DNA of 64,000 nt from Pyrocephalus nanus (lineage: Eukaryota > Chordata > Aves > Passeriformes > Tyrannidae): the NCBI GenBank assembly GCA_038380795.1, contig CM076263.1, positions 11,646,709 to 11,710,708 on the forward strand, read 5' to 3'. Shown here piece after piece: positions 54,691 to 64,000 of the stretch. Within the stretch, counting starts at the first letter, position 1. Each line of letters opens with the position of its first letter. The notes below the pieces were generated by a model. That model was not told the origin of the DNA, searched no databases, and was given only the letters and a program-made list of their open reading frames with translations. Position numbers and translations under genes: made by a program.

Positions 54691-55155
54691 TTCCAGTAAA
54701 TCTGGTGGCGGTGGAGCATCAGCCTCCAGCGAAGGACATTTCACCTCAACATCAATGTTGTCCCCTATCCAAAAAGGTTGCTTTTGAAAGCCACTCCCGT
54801 TCGGTATGTCCATTTGCAAATTCCCTCGCCCCGGCAACGCTTTCAGCCGCGGGTGTTTCGGTTCCTGCAGCGCGGCCTCACATCCACAGAGACGGACATG
54901 AGCGGCAACAGTAACTCCAGCGAGTGTCCCACCCGCTGGGGCTGCCGCCTTTGAGGGTTCACGTTAAGGCGCCTTTCCAGGTCTGCCTCCTGCGAGAGGC
55001 ATTTTACAGTCCTCCTCCTCCCCACCATCCTTAGGCAAGACAAAAAATAATCACCAAAACGTGTGGCTTTTTTTTCCAACGGTCCTTTCTTCACAAATCC
55101 TCTCAGCGCAGGCTTAAGCGTAAACTTCGGTCTCGTTCCGCGCGGCAGGAGAGGG

Positions 55156-55177
55156 AAAAAAAAAAAAAAAAAAAAAA
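55156..55177 (+). repeat. A(22) homopolymer inside the CpG island
   Basis: A run of 22 A interrupts otherwise GC-rich promoter DNA about 240 bases upstream of the ETS site. Poly(dA:dT) tracts exclude nucleosomes, so it may help keep the promoter open. It may equally be a neutral insertion. Confidence 0.9.
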
Positions 55178-55398
55178 GGAAAGAGAAACTCGTGCGGCAG
55201 CCAGAGGGGTGGGGAGCGCAGAGGAGCCACGCAGTGGAGGCTCTGCCGGGCGAGGCGAGGGAGCCGCTCCAGCTGCGGCGGCGGAAGCGGCGCTGGTGGA
55301 GCGAGGGAGCGATCGGGCGAGGAGGAGGCAGCGGAGGGAAGGGAAGGGGGAGGCTGCTGGTGTTTGGCGCCGGTGGAGGGAGTCATTCCTGCCGCTGC

Positions 55399-55407
55399 AC
55401 TTCCGGT
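55399..55407 (+). promoter_or_regulatory. ETS/GABP-type site
   Basis: ACTTCCGGT is a near-ideal ETS-family (GABPA/ELK) motif, followed at once by CGGCATTTTG. In TATA-less CpG promoters such sites usually lie within a few tens of bases of the main start site. I therefore place the start near 55.4 kb, as an inference. Confidence 0.6.
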
Positions 55408-55663
55408 CGGCATTTTGTTCTGAGAGGGAGCGAGAGAGACACACACAGGTTCCTTCCCCTCCTCCTTCTCGCCCTCCTCTCCCCCTGCCCCCCCGCTCGG
55501 TACCGACTCACCGTGCCCAGGCCGCCCCTCCCCGCCCTCCTGCTCTCGCACTCTCGGAGGGAGCGGCGGCGGCCCCTTGGCAGCGCTGCCCCCCGGCCAC
55601 CCCCCGCTCCCCCCCGCTCGGAGCGCGGCTCGGAACCGGTTCGGCGCGGCCCGGCCCGTGTTG

Positions 55664-55672
55664 ATGTTGTGA
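55664..55672 (+). CDS. minimal upstream ORF (ATG-TTG-TGA)
   Basis: The first ATG of the putative leader is followed by a single codon and a stop. Such minimal uORFs can hold terminating ribosomes near the start and reduce downstream initiation. Its context is weak (T at -3 and T at +4), so many ribosomes would scan past. Whether it lies in the transcript depends on the real start site. Confidence 0.4.
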   Translation: ML

Positions 55673-55724
55673 AGGAGGCTCGGGGGGAAGGGATTTGCCT
55701 CGGCCGCACACCCCCCGGCTCTAC

Positions 55725-55862
55725 ATGTTCGCTGCACTGAGGAGGAGACGGAAGAGGAGCCAGCCCCCCTCCCGGCCCGGATTATTGTTGTTATATTATC
55801 TCCCCTCCTCCTCTTGCTCCGCGGCGGCGGCGGCGGCCCAGCGGCGGCGGCGGCTCCTCTGA
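55725..55862 (+). CDS. 45-codon upstream ORF through the CGG repeats
   Basis: The second ATG of the leader opens a frame of 45 codons ending in TGA at 55860-55862, 70 bases before the donor. The predicted peptide has a basic start (MFAALRRRRKR), a Pro/Ser-rich and Leu/Tyr-rich middle, then six Ala and, after a Gln, four Arg encoded by the CGG blocks. It ends in Leu-Leu. No protein family is recognised. Start context is weak (T at -3, T at +4). It is best regarded as a regulatory uORF candidate, not a proven protein. Confidence 0.35.
   Translation: MFAALRRRRKRSQPPSRPGLLLLYYLPSSSCSAAAAAAQRRRRLL
55820..55854 (+). repeat. interrupted CGG trinucleotide repeat in the leader
   Basis: Two blocks of CGG/GCG units are separated by a short CCCA interruption. 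CGG runs in 5' leaders of vertebrate genes are prone to length change and can form stable RNA structure. The interruption shifts the frame, so the uORF reads the first block as Ala and the second as Arg. Confidence 0.9.
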
Positions 55863-55931
55863 GGAGGGAGGGGGGCGGATTTCTCTCCCCCTCACTCGGA
55901 TTCTCGTTGGATTCAGACGCCGATTTGCTCA

Positions 55932-55938
55932 GGTAATC
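55932..55938 (+). other. splice donor of the first exon
   Basis: The junction is CAG|GTAATC, where the first six bases around the cut fit the vertebrate donor consensus and only the +5 T and +6 C positions deviate. It lies in the last part of the CpG island, where first introns commonly begin. Confidence 0.6.
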
Positions 55939-58117
55939 CCCCCTCCTTGTCTCCCCTTCCCCTCCCTGCCCTCTCCAGCAGCGGGCCGGGCCTCCCAGCC
56001 CAGCGGCCCAGCACTGCCGGGAGCAGAGGGGATTAGCTGTTACCCGGGGTACAGGGGAGTAAGTGGCAACCGGAGGTGTTTATTTCGCAGCCCCCCTTCC
56101 TGCTCACTCGGGTCTGCCGGAGGAGGTTGGTTCCTGCCGGGCTGCCGGGAGGCCCAGGCCCGGCGGAGGGCGCAGGCCCGCCGGCCAGCGCCTTTACTCC
56201 AGCTCGGGGATTAGAAAGGCGAAGCGGCTGCTCAGTGACAGGCCTCAACCCGAGAGGAGCAGAAGGAGGAGGAGGAAACAATACAATTAGTCACAAATGT
56301 GCACTGATGCTTTGCCATATTTACAACTTCATGTAGGGCAAGGAAGGAAGGTCCCAGCGCAGACAGCCCTCTGAAGTGGGCCAGGACTAAGTGGAGGAAT
56401 AGGGGAAGAGAGACAATGTAAATACCCTGGAACAAAAATACACCTCTCTTCACTGTTACCTTCTCGTTCTAACCAAATGTATTCTGAACATTCAAAAGTT
56501 TGAATGCTTTTGATTTTATAATGTGCAGATGTTTAATCTCTAAATAATATTATTGATTAGTGTTTTAATAACTTAGTATATTTATAGCATAAAATAGTGC
56601 TTTAGGGGTGATTGACACAACACGGACACCTGCAGACCCAGGAAATACAGATAGGCAGGCACTCCACACAATCTCAGTGTCTGTGTGCTGTATACATTAC
56701 AGGAATATATATTAAATTCATAAGGAATACTAGTTTCTGTTTCTAACAAACAGACAACAGGCAAGGGATCGTGTGTAAAGTGCTGTGTTTATGTCATTTA
56801 AGGGACCAAGGTGAAGATGAGATCTTACCCGAAGTACTTGAGAATAAAACGTAAATTTAATTAAGTGAAAAGTGAGGAATGCTTAAAAAGTGTCATCCTT
56901 TCTTGTTAGGCCGTATCACTTTGAGATCCCAAGGTTATTATTGGCTGTTTGTGTCCATGATGTTTGAATGTGTAAGTAGGTGTCATTTTAATAGGTCAAA
57001 TGTGTTTCGAAAATGACTGTTGATTAGTGTCAGGTCTTTATAAATAAATGGTAGCCGATTTACAATAAAGTAAATCTTGTACCTGTAAGTGGTAGAGTTG
57101 TGAGTGTTACTGAAAACTGAGGTATATTTAAAACAAACACACTGTGAACCAATAAAAATATTCCTGCAGAAATTACATAATTGCAGGAAATTTTGAGAGA
57201 CAAAGTTTTCATCTTTCACTTAGGAATTTTGTAAATGGCTAAAAAGTATCAACATTACATCATTTGTTCATTTTTCAGCAGGTTTTTTAGTTGTTCAGGT
57301 AGATTTGTTGTGGTAGCATATGGTTACCGTATCTAACTGAGTAACTTTCTGGTACATTGTGTTAAGACTTATAAATAAAACTGTGCTATGGTGCCTCCCG
57401 CGTGTCCTGATACATGTTTAAAAGGGTCAAGTTAATATAGCTGTCACGTAGAAGGCGTGTTTTTAATGCTGTAAATCCGTGTAGTAGTCAGTAGCGTGTC
57501 CGTGATTTGTATTGGTCAGGGAGCAGTTTGAATTTTAAAAAGCCAGAAGATCCTGCTGAGCCCCAATCCCGGCCTCCCTTCCTCCCACTAATCTCCCATT
57601 CCTGTCTTTGTGCTGCCTGGTCCTGTTAGACACTGTTTGCAACAGGGCCTCAGGCCTACGTGCGTGGAGAGGAACCATTTACACTTAGAAAAAAGCAGCT
57701 TTTTATTTTTAAACTTTGTGAATTGCAGAGGGAGCCACTAGTAGTCTCTAACTGTCCCCACCTCAGTGTGTAGCAGCGGAACTGGTGCTTTCTTTTGGCC
57801 CGTAGCGTGTGTGAAGGCCGAGTGTAACTCAGCTTTACAGGGAAGAAAGGACTGTGCAGAAGTAGTTGTAGTTCTTGGGTAGTTTTCATCATCAGGAAGC
57901 GACATCAACTCTAGCGTTTTTTTCATCTCTGTTTCAGGCAGCTCCCGTTCTAACAAAAATGGGTTTGTTAAGCCAACAGTAGTGAACTTTTCTGACTTAT
58001 TTTTATTTGGGGAGTTTTGCTTTAAATATACTAGATATGAGCAGGAAATGAGCTACTGTAGTTACATGGTTCCTGTCAAGTTTATCTTGCCTGGGTTGTG
58101 TGGTTGTGTTTACGGCA

Positions 58118-58121
<4 letters not shown>

Positions 58122-58151
<30 letters not shown>
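58122..58151 (+). repeat. T(30) homopolymer
   Basis: An uninterrupted run of 30 T inside the putative intron. It could be the complement of the poly-A tail of a retroposed sequence inserted on the minus strand, but no body is recognisable. Confidence 0.95.
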
Positions 58152-58154
<3 letters not shown>

Positions 58155-58400
58155 CAAAACACATGCAGTTTTCTGGAACGAAAAAGAGGTGTATTTATAA
58201 AAGGAAATATAGGATGTCTATTTTTATTTGCAATGAGTTTTGTTGTTTGGGGGTTTTTTTTTGTGAGTTGTATGTGATTAATCCTGAATTACTTGCTTTA
58301 TCACAATATATGTAGTTTTACAGAAATATTTAATGTTGAAATATTTACAAGAGGACTTTTTTTTCTTTTAGATTGGTTTTTTTTAAAACATTTAAGAGAG

Positions 58401-58422
58401 TGTGTGCGTGTGTGTGTGTGTG
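58401..58422 (+). repeat. (TG)n microsatellite
   Basis: A TG dinucleotide run with one CG interruption, inside the putative first intron. Confidence 0.9.
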
Positions 58423-59977
58423 AAGCAGGCCTGTGGCACTTCCATACTACTTTTCCCTTGATGTTAGGAGTTTATACTGGTCCATTGTTTATCACAACAG
58501 CTAGCTGCTTAAAGGAGATGTAGTTACTTTGTTGATGTTCTAGAAATACAAAATTAATTATTCTCAAGATGTTAGTTGTAACAATTATTTTAACAAGAAA
58601 AGGAAAATGCTTCTTGGTACCTTTTATTTTGTACTTTTGGCTACCTTGTATGTTTTGAATTTGTTTCCTGTGTACAGGTTTGGTTATTTTTTTCCCCTCT
58701 CCACTTCTCAAGTATTTTACCAGAAGTTATTTCAAAAAAATATTTCCCTGAAGTCTATTGCTGTCAATAAAAGATGGTTCTGTATTTTTTATAAATAAAG
58801 GAGGAACAGACATACCATTAAATTTTTTTTTTTTTACATTTGAAATGTTAAAATTCTGATTTAAGAGCAACTGAATCGTAACTAAAGAGAAAAAAATACA
58901 CTTTTATCCTGAATATTTAGACCTAAGAAAGAAATTAAACCTTCAAATTTTCAAATTTATGATTTCTAGAAATTATTTTAGAGGTGTGTATACTATTAAT
59001 GAATGTACATGAATACACTTGGATGACAATTATGGACATTTAATTGGAAAAATATCATTGTGATAGCTTTAGAATCTGGTGTCTGGTAGGTATGAGGTGG
59101 GTCATCAAGCATTAAGCTATTCAGTATCACAAAACAGTTCACTAGAAATATTTAACGTTTGAAAGAATGGCCATTTCACTGTCATACCACTTTTTGATCT
59201 TGTTTTTCATATGCCTTTATTAAAAGTAGTACAAGTTAGGTTAGCTTCTGATTTTGACCCATCAGAAGTAATGAGCACTCTGTGGCACAGAGATACCTAC
59301 AGGGAAATGCTTGAAACTGGTGATACCTGTGTAGTGTTGCTAATGACTGTACAATAATTCTAATAATAAAAAAGGAAGTACTTTTGAAATGACAATTGTT
59401 AAAGGCTTGTATTCTAAACATCGTCGATATGATTAGTCTGTATTTGTGTTCTTAGTTTTTTTGTATTCTAAGCATACTTCTTAATAGCTGATCCTGACCC
59501 CCAAAGTAAGTGTGAGAAAAATGCTTCGTATTGACATCTGTGACACCCCAGAAGTGAGGAAATTGTGTTTGAGGAGATTGTGCAGGACCTGTGATTTGTG
59601 TCTCACTTCCTGTCCCTGCTGTTAACTATGGAACACCTCACTGGCAAAAGGCAGGAGAGAAAGGATTTTGGCCCAACTGTTTGTGGAAACTAAAAGGGAT
59701 TCCAGTCAGATTGAACATGGTTGTTGATACTGTATTGGTGACCAGATGACTACCTGGTTTACACAAATAATTTAAAAAAAATATAAACATTCTTGACTGG
59801 TTTTCATGTTAAAGTCAGAAAGAAATCATAGAAAAAGTTAATTTTTATGGCCTCTAGAGTTTTTATCAGTTGGTTTTAATTGTTTTTCCAATCAGAGATC
59901 TCTAAATTCTTTATATGAGTAGATAATTTAATTTTTTGGTTTGTTGCTGTGATTTGCCTTGAAGCACTTCGGGTTTG

Positions 59978-59991
59978 GTGTGTGTGTGTGT
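59978..59991 (+). repeat. short (TG)n run
   Basis: About seven TG units inside the putative first intron. Confidence 0.75.
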
Positions 59992-60434
59992 AGAATGCAA
60001 TACATTTTAGAGGAGCAGTGTCAGAAAGTGCTGGGCTGCAAAGTGAGGGAGTCAGACAAGGAAACAGCAGACAAGGAGCTGGGCCTTTAACTGCACCATT
60101 ATGTTCAACCCTCCCTCACAGCCCCAGCTCAATGCCTCATATAGAGCCTGGGAAATACCAGCTGACTGGGATGCTGTTATAACATGTATGTTTGCCATTC
60201 ATTGTGCAGCCTGCTGTCCTGTTACATGGTGCACACATACAGTCCTTCCATGAAGTCTGAAGTGTTTTCATATTTTAATTTCTAGAGTTGTCTCAGTGTA
60301 AAACCCTTCGCAGACATTAGAGAGCTTTATTACTGCACATCTGTAAAATATTATTTCCATTTTGTAGATGAAAAACTGAAATTGAATCAAATTAGTGAGT
60401 TTTAAAAACTTATAAATCTGTGTGTTTTTACTTG

Positions 60435-60453
60435 TTTTTTTTTTTCCCCCCCC
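60435..60453 (+). repeat. T(11)C(8) polypyrimidine tract
   Basis: Eleven T followed by eight C and then AG. It resembles a splice acceptor, but the following DNA shows no exon features, so I treat it as simple sequence. Confidence 0.85.
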
Positions 60454-60967
60454 AGCTTTTTAGAGTTACTTTACAGCACTTAGGAAGTTCATAACACTGT
60501 TTTTCTTGACTTTATTTGTGATTGTGTGAATGCTACATTTCAACATGTTAGGCTCATTGTTTCTCCTTCTGAATCCCTTAGAAGTATAGGATGGGTTTTT
60601 GCTGATGGCCTTAAACATCTATTAAATTTCAACTGTCTTGACCATGCCAGCAACTGGAAAAGAATAGATTTCCTGTTCTGGAAACCTGAAAAAAAAAGAT
60701 CCTTCATATTGTGGAGAACCCAAAATCTCTTAAAGTTTATCAGGGAGAACAGAAACAACAACTAGATTATAACCCAAATCCGGAAAGTGATTAAATGTGT
60801 TGGCTACAATATTGCACACAAGAATTCTAAATCTTACTGTTGCTATCCAGGATTCCTCATTCCTGCTGGAACTTATCCTGAGCCTTGTTTTTTGGCTCTT
60901 GGGGATAAAAGTCTGCCTCTTAACCTCGTAATTATTGCAGCTGATGTAAACTGCTTGAACACAAACC

Positions 60968-60981
60968 TCTGCACCTAGTGG
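60968..60981 (-). promoter_or_regulatory. weak candidate CTCF site, minus orientation
   Basis: CACCTAGTGG at 60972-60981 is the reverse complement of CCACTAGGTG, a good CTCF core, but the flanking positions fit poorly (11 of 14 overall). It lies in the putative intron. Confidence 0.25.
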
Positions 60982-61339
60982 TCAGACCACTTCACTGCCA
61001 TGTCAGTGTGTTGTCTGTCTCCTCTAAATCTCTTAGGGAAGCAAGACTGTTCTGAGGTGTAGTAACTGCATTCCTAGACAGAAAGTTGATTTGGGAATGT
61101 AGGAAATCCAGGCCCAAATGTCTAGTCTGTGTAGGGCAGAGAAGTTCTTGAACTTTTTTCTCCACCTATGGCTTCTTATGTCATATGCTTGGGGCATGGC
61201 TCAGAGACGATGAGTGTATTATGGAACACGTCGAATAAGTAGAGCTTAGTCTTATTAATTATTTTCCTTTCTATCTTTACTTGTGATGAAGGTTTTCTGT
61301 GAAAGTAAGTTTGTGGAGGTTTTTTGTTAGTTTTTGGGG

Positions 61340-61340
<1 letters not shown>

Positions 61341-61369
<29 letters not shown>
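61341..61369 (+). repeat. (TG)n microsatellite
   Basis: About fourteen perfect TG units in the putative intron. It is likely length-variable between individuals. Confidence 0.95.
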
Positions 61370-61372
<3 letters not shown>

Positions 61373-62276
61373 TAAGATGAGTTGATTTTTATAAGTGCCA
61401 GTTTTCAGCAAAATGTCTCTTGAATATGAAATGTTTTAATCAACTGAATTTATTAGCTACGTTTTATTCAAATTCCTTAGTAGGAAAGTGATCTGTCCCA
61501 GAGAAGGCACTTGCTTTTACTCTGTAACTGTGCTTTGTTTCATCACATATATGTCATGTGCTCTATATGAGGGAATGTTCCTGTGAATAACAAGAAATGG
61601 TGTGTGCTTGTTTAATGAATGACTATCACAATGCACAAGCGACTAAATTGTAGGTATAAGCAACTAGAATTCTGACATGTCTTAATATTGTAATACTTGT
61701 TTTTATAGTATTAACCTTTTTTTCTCTCTCTCTTTTTATTTGTTTCTGTTAATACAATGTAATTTTTCAAACTCCTTGAATACAAACGTAGCACAATCCC
61801 TGTCTCTAACACTTTAGCTAAGTCTGTGTTGACCAGGTACTCAGAAAGGATGATGCTGCAAATACTTTGTGCCTGAAATGTTTTCAAGTCTTAGGTCTTA
61901 ACAGAGACTGTCACCCTTTCTTGCATGTTATTCAGATGTGCTGCTTTATCTTTTTCTTCAGATATGCTTGCTCTGGATATTTAGGATAAGAGGGAAAATT
62001 TAGAGGGCTCTCCTCAGATGCTGTGGACAGCAGCCACCTTAACAACTGTAGAAAAATAACCTGGAACCTGCTTTGTAGTCTAAAAGCTGGGAAAAATTTG
62101 ATAAGACTCTAATGAGGCTGTGCTGAGAACTTATGGGGAGTACTTTGTGGAGATCTGAAGTCTTCGATTTATTTTCTTAACTTTATTTTTTTGTTTTTCT
62201 GAAGGGAAAATTAAAAATCTGCTTGATGATTTGTTTGCTAAATTTCTGTTAAACATAAGGAGATGTGATAGCTTTT

Positions 62277-62300
62277 CCCCCCCTTTTTTTTTTTTTTTTT
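62277..62300 (+). repeat. C(7)T(17) polypyrimidine tract
   Basis: Seven C followed by seventeen T. A similar tract with the opposite order lies at 60435. Confidence 0.9.
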
Positions 62301-63169
62301 ATAGTGGAAAATTAATTTTCCCATGCTCAATAATGATTAGTTCTTCCTGGCAGTTTCCTTTAAAAGCTTATTTTGAGGCATAACCTGTAACATAGCAAAA
62401 CTTCAGTGTATCCTATAAACAATTCCCAGGAATTGAGGCATTGCTTAACAGAGTTACTAGCAGACTTTTAACAATGTATGTTTCTCCCTGCATCGGGGTA
62501 GGACTGGTAGGGTTCTCCTTGCAGTTTGCTGACACTTACTGTGTAAAGGCAATGATTTTACTTCCAACTTTACTAAACTTCAGTCATTTAGGCCAAAATC
62601 TTCCGTGCTGAGTGAGTGGCCTTTATGAGTTATTCTCTGAATAACATTTAAAGCAAACTTAGTTTGCTGGCATTTAACGGTCATGATAGAGAAAAAAAAT
62701 TTCAAAATTATTCCTGACCTTTTCTTCAAGCCCTTGGAACACCACTGTTTTAGGGAAACTGAATTTAACATTTGAGTGTGAGGTGACTTTTTGCGTTAGG
62801 GATGCACATTTTGTTGCCATTTGAAAAGCTGTCCAAAAATTGGGCAAATAATTAGTGTATGAAAACTTAACTGACTTCTCTGATTGTAGGCATTATTGTT
62901 GAAAAAATTTTGCATGCATACCAGAGCTTTTCTAGTAAGTTCTGAGCAGTGAAAGTGTGGTACAGAGTTTAGTTTTCTGGTGTCCATTCCCTGCTTATCC
63001 ACAGTACTGAGCGTGTAAAAGAGAAGAACTGAAGTTGCAGGTGGCTGGAAGGGTGGACACATGGGGAAGGATAGTGGTGGACTGGAACCAAACTTACAGA
63101 GATGGGGAGGAAAGGGGAGTTTGAAGGGTAGGAATAAGGAGGAGGTAGGAGCTTGAAGTTCCTAAGGGA

Positions 63170-63594
63170 TAGGGCCACAAAGATGATCAGAGGCCTGGAG
63201 AACATCACCTGTGAGCACAGGCTGGAGGGTTGGGATTGTTTAGCCTGGAGAACACAAGGCTCTGGGGAGACTTTACAGCACTGACCAAGTACTTGAGGGC
63301 ATTTCAGAAAAGCTGGAGAGGGGCCTTTACAAGGGCATGTAGCAACCTTAGGGCAGAGGGAATGGCTTTAAACTGAAAGAGGGCAGGTTTTCATTAGATC
63401 TTAGGAAGAAATTTCTTACTGTTAGTAAAGTGATGAGGGACTGAACAGGTTGCCCAGAGAAGCTGTAGCTGCCCCATCCACAGTAACATTCAGAGCTGGA
63501 TTGGATGGGGCTAGTGGAAGGTTTCCCTGCCCGTGGCAGGGAGGGTGATCTTTAAGTTTCCTTCCAACCCAAATCCATTTGATGATTCTATGAA
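63170..63594 (+). mobile_element. CR1 LINE fragment, 3' end, plus strand
   Basis: This is a CR1 copy of about 425 bases of the subfamily whose 3' end reads tggctttaaactgaaagaggg, then aggaagaaatttcttactgt, then aacaggttgcccagagaagctgt, then gcctgcc-type ccctgcccgtggcaggg, then ccttccaaccca. It ends gatgattctatga, the standard CR1 3' terminus. Its 5' side begins agggccacaaagatgatcagagg, the usual upstream sequence of this subfamily. It lies in the sense direction inside the putative first intron. The reading frame is broken and the copy is inactive. Confidence 0.93.
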
Positions 63595-64000
63595 ATAATG
63601 ACTGAACTGTGGGGACTGAATAAAGGAGCTGGTGGGACACATACAAATGTTCTTAAGAAAGATAAAGGAAGAGTTGTGAAAAAGCTTTATTAAGAAGCCA
63701 AGACAGAAGGGTGCTCTGGATTTGTGTGTACAGTCAAGGAAAGTAGTTCAGGGATGAGAATGGATGGGGAAGTATGTTCTGAGAGAGGCCGGAGAGGGGA
63801 AGGAAAAAAATTGCCTTAGAAGCCAAAACAAGGCTTGAAGCAAAAAACAAGGATTGGCTGGGCAAAGAAGCACTATTTCACACAGAGGAATTCATTGTGT
63901 AAATTGTCCTTTTTTTTTTTTGTCTTAACTGAGGAAATTACATAGTAAAAAAAAAAAAAAGCTCAGAAATATGGTATACTTCTTGTGAAGCAAATGATGG
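63595..64000. other. putative intronic DNA to the window end
   Basis: Purine-rich AT DNA with a T11 run near 63911-63921 and an A14 run near 63947-63960. No exon or repeat family is recognised. Confidence 0.5.

Larger units (their letters stand above)
55410..55932 (+). other. putative non-coding first exon (5' leader) of a plus-strand gene
   Basis: This is the GC-rich leader downstream of the ETS site. It ends TTTGCTCAG at 55932 and is followed by GTAATC (CAG|GTAATC), a good donor. The 5' end is estimated, not seen. From about 55410 to the donor there are only two ATGs, at 55664 and 55725, and both open frames that stop before the exon ends. The exon therefore cannot hold the main start codon. 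Two CGG-rich blocks occur at 55820-55836 and 55841-55854. I do not recognise the gene from this leader. The very long following intron and the gene-poor upstream flank suit a large regulatory gene, but that is inference. Confidence 0.6.
54700..56260. promoter_or_regulatory. major CpG island, gene promoter
   Basis: CpG density and GC content rise from about 54.8 kb, peak at 55.1-55.9 kb and fall off after about 56.25 kb. The sequence includes an ETS site, a GC box (GGGGGCGG, 55871-55878), CGG blocks and polypyrimidine stretches. No TATA box is evident. This is the typical form of a broadly active vertebrate promoter with dispersed start sites. The leader and donor on the plus strand show that transcription runs to the right. 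A minus-strand donor inside the island (55512) allows divergent transcription as well. Confidence 0.88.
55933..63169 (+). other. putative long first intron, no coding exon recognised
   Basis: Composition returns to AT-rich after about 56.26 kb. Most long homopolymers on the plus strand are T and all three dinucleotide repeats read as TG. That agrees with the T and G excess usual on the sense strand of transcribed DNA. Several acceptor-like pyrimidine-AG sites occur (60455, about 61962), but none begins a coding-looking segment with a matching donor. The next exon therefore probably lies beyond the window. Confidence 0.5.

Noticed and set aside
55114..55737. 207-codon minus-strand frame in the same island
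   Set aside because: It mirrors the plus-strand frame, has low-complexity Pro/Ser/Ala/Gly composition and a poly-Phe stretch from the A22 tract. It is a GC-island artefact.
55063..55740. 225-codon plus-strand frame across the main CpG island
   Set aside because: It runs through the A22 tract and the promoter, is rich in Arg, Pro, Gly and Ser as expected of GC-rich random DNA, overlaps long frames on the other strand and matches no family. The ETS site and presumed start lie inside it.
60454..60530. Splice-acceptor-like T11C8-AG as exon 2 of the main gene
   Set aside because: The sequence after the AG is T-rich with stops and I found no good donor nearby.
61940..61985. Acceptor-like ctttatctttttcttcag as an exon start
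   Set aside because: A stop codon follows quickly in the frames I checked and there is no matching donor downstream.
63422..63646. 74-codon minus-strand frame
   Set aside because: Antisense to the CR1 copy at 63170-63594.
1..64000. tRNA genes, CRISPR arrays, bacterial or phage-type operons, intact endogenous retroviruses
   Set aside because: None of the expected signals (cloverleaf with TTCGA-type loop, regularly spaced repeats, closely packed frames, paired long terminal repeats) was seen.

Overview
This window looks like AT-rich vertebrate nuclear DNA, most likely from a bird. The main reason is that the recognisable interspersed repeats are short, 5'-truncated copies of the CR1 LINE. Four are visible (3.4, 26.6, 42.6 and 63.2 kb), three of them ending in the usual imperfect ATTCTATGA-type 3' terminus and the first in a variant tail. 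Repeats are otherwise sparse, and no SINE or long LTR family is obvious. CR1 also occurs in crocodilians and turtles, so 'bird' is probable rather than proven, and the species cannot be told from the sequence.

Layout. 1-44.7 kb is a gene desert as far as I can read it: AT-rich DNA with short spurious ORFs, simple repeats, three CR1 fragments, three candidate CTCF sites and some short tandem duplications. 44.75-45.75 kb is a small GC- and CpG-rich island with a GC box and E2F-like and CRE-like sites. Minus-strand splice signals lie beside it, so it could be the promoter of an unannotated minus-strand transcript, perhaps non-coding. 45.75-54.7 kb is again AT-rich and featureless. 54.7-56.25 kb is a strong CpG island. 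It holds an ETS site, a GC-rich leader with (CGG)n blocks, and a good plus-strand splice donor after position 55932. I read 55.4-55.93 kb as the non-coding first exon of a plus-strand gene, and 55.93 kb to the window end as part of its long first intron. The gene's coding exons must lie beyond 64 kb, and I cannot identify it from the leader.

The putative first exon contains exactly two ATGs. One starts a minimal ATG-codon-stop uORF and the other a 45-codon uORF that runs through the CGG repeats. Both close inside the exon, so translation of the main protein must start in a later exon. No convincing protein-coding exon, tRNA, rRNA, CRISPR array or complete mobile element is visible. I found no evidence for a novel multi-gene system. 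The points most worth following up are the uORF arrangement, the second CpG island with its putative minus-strand exon, and the candidate CTCF sites.
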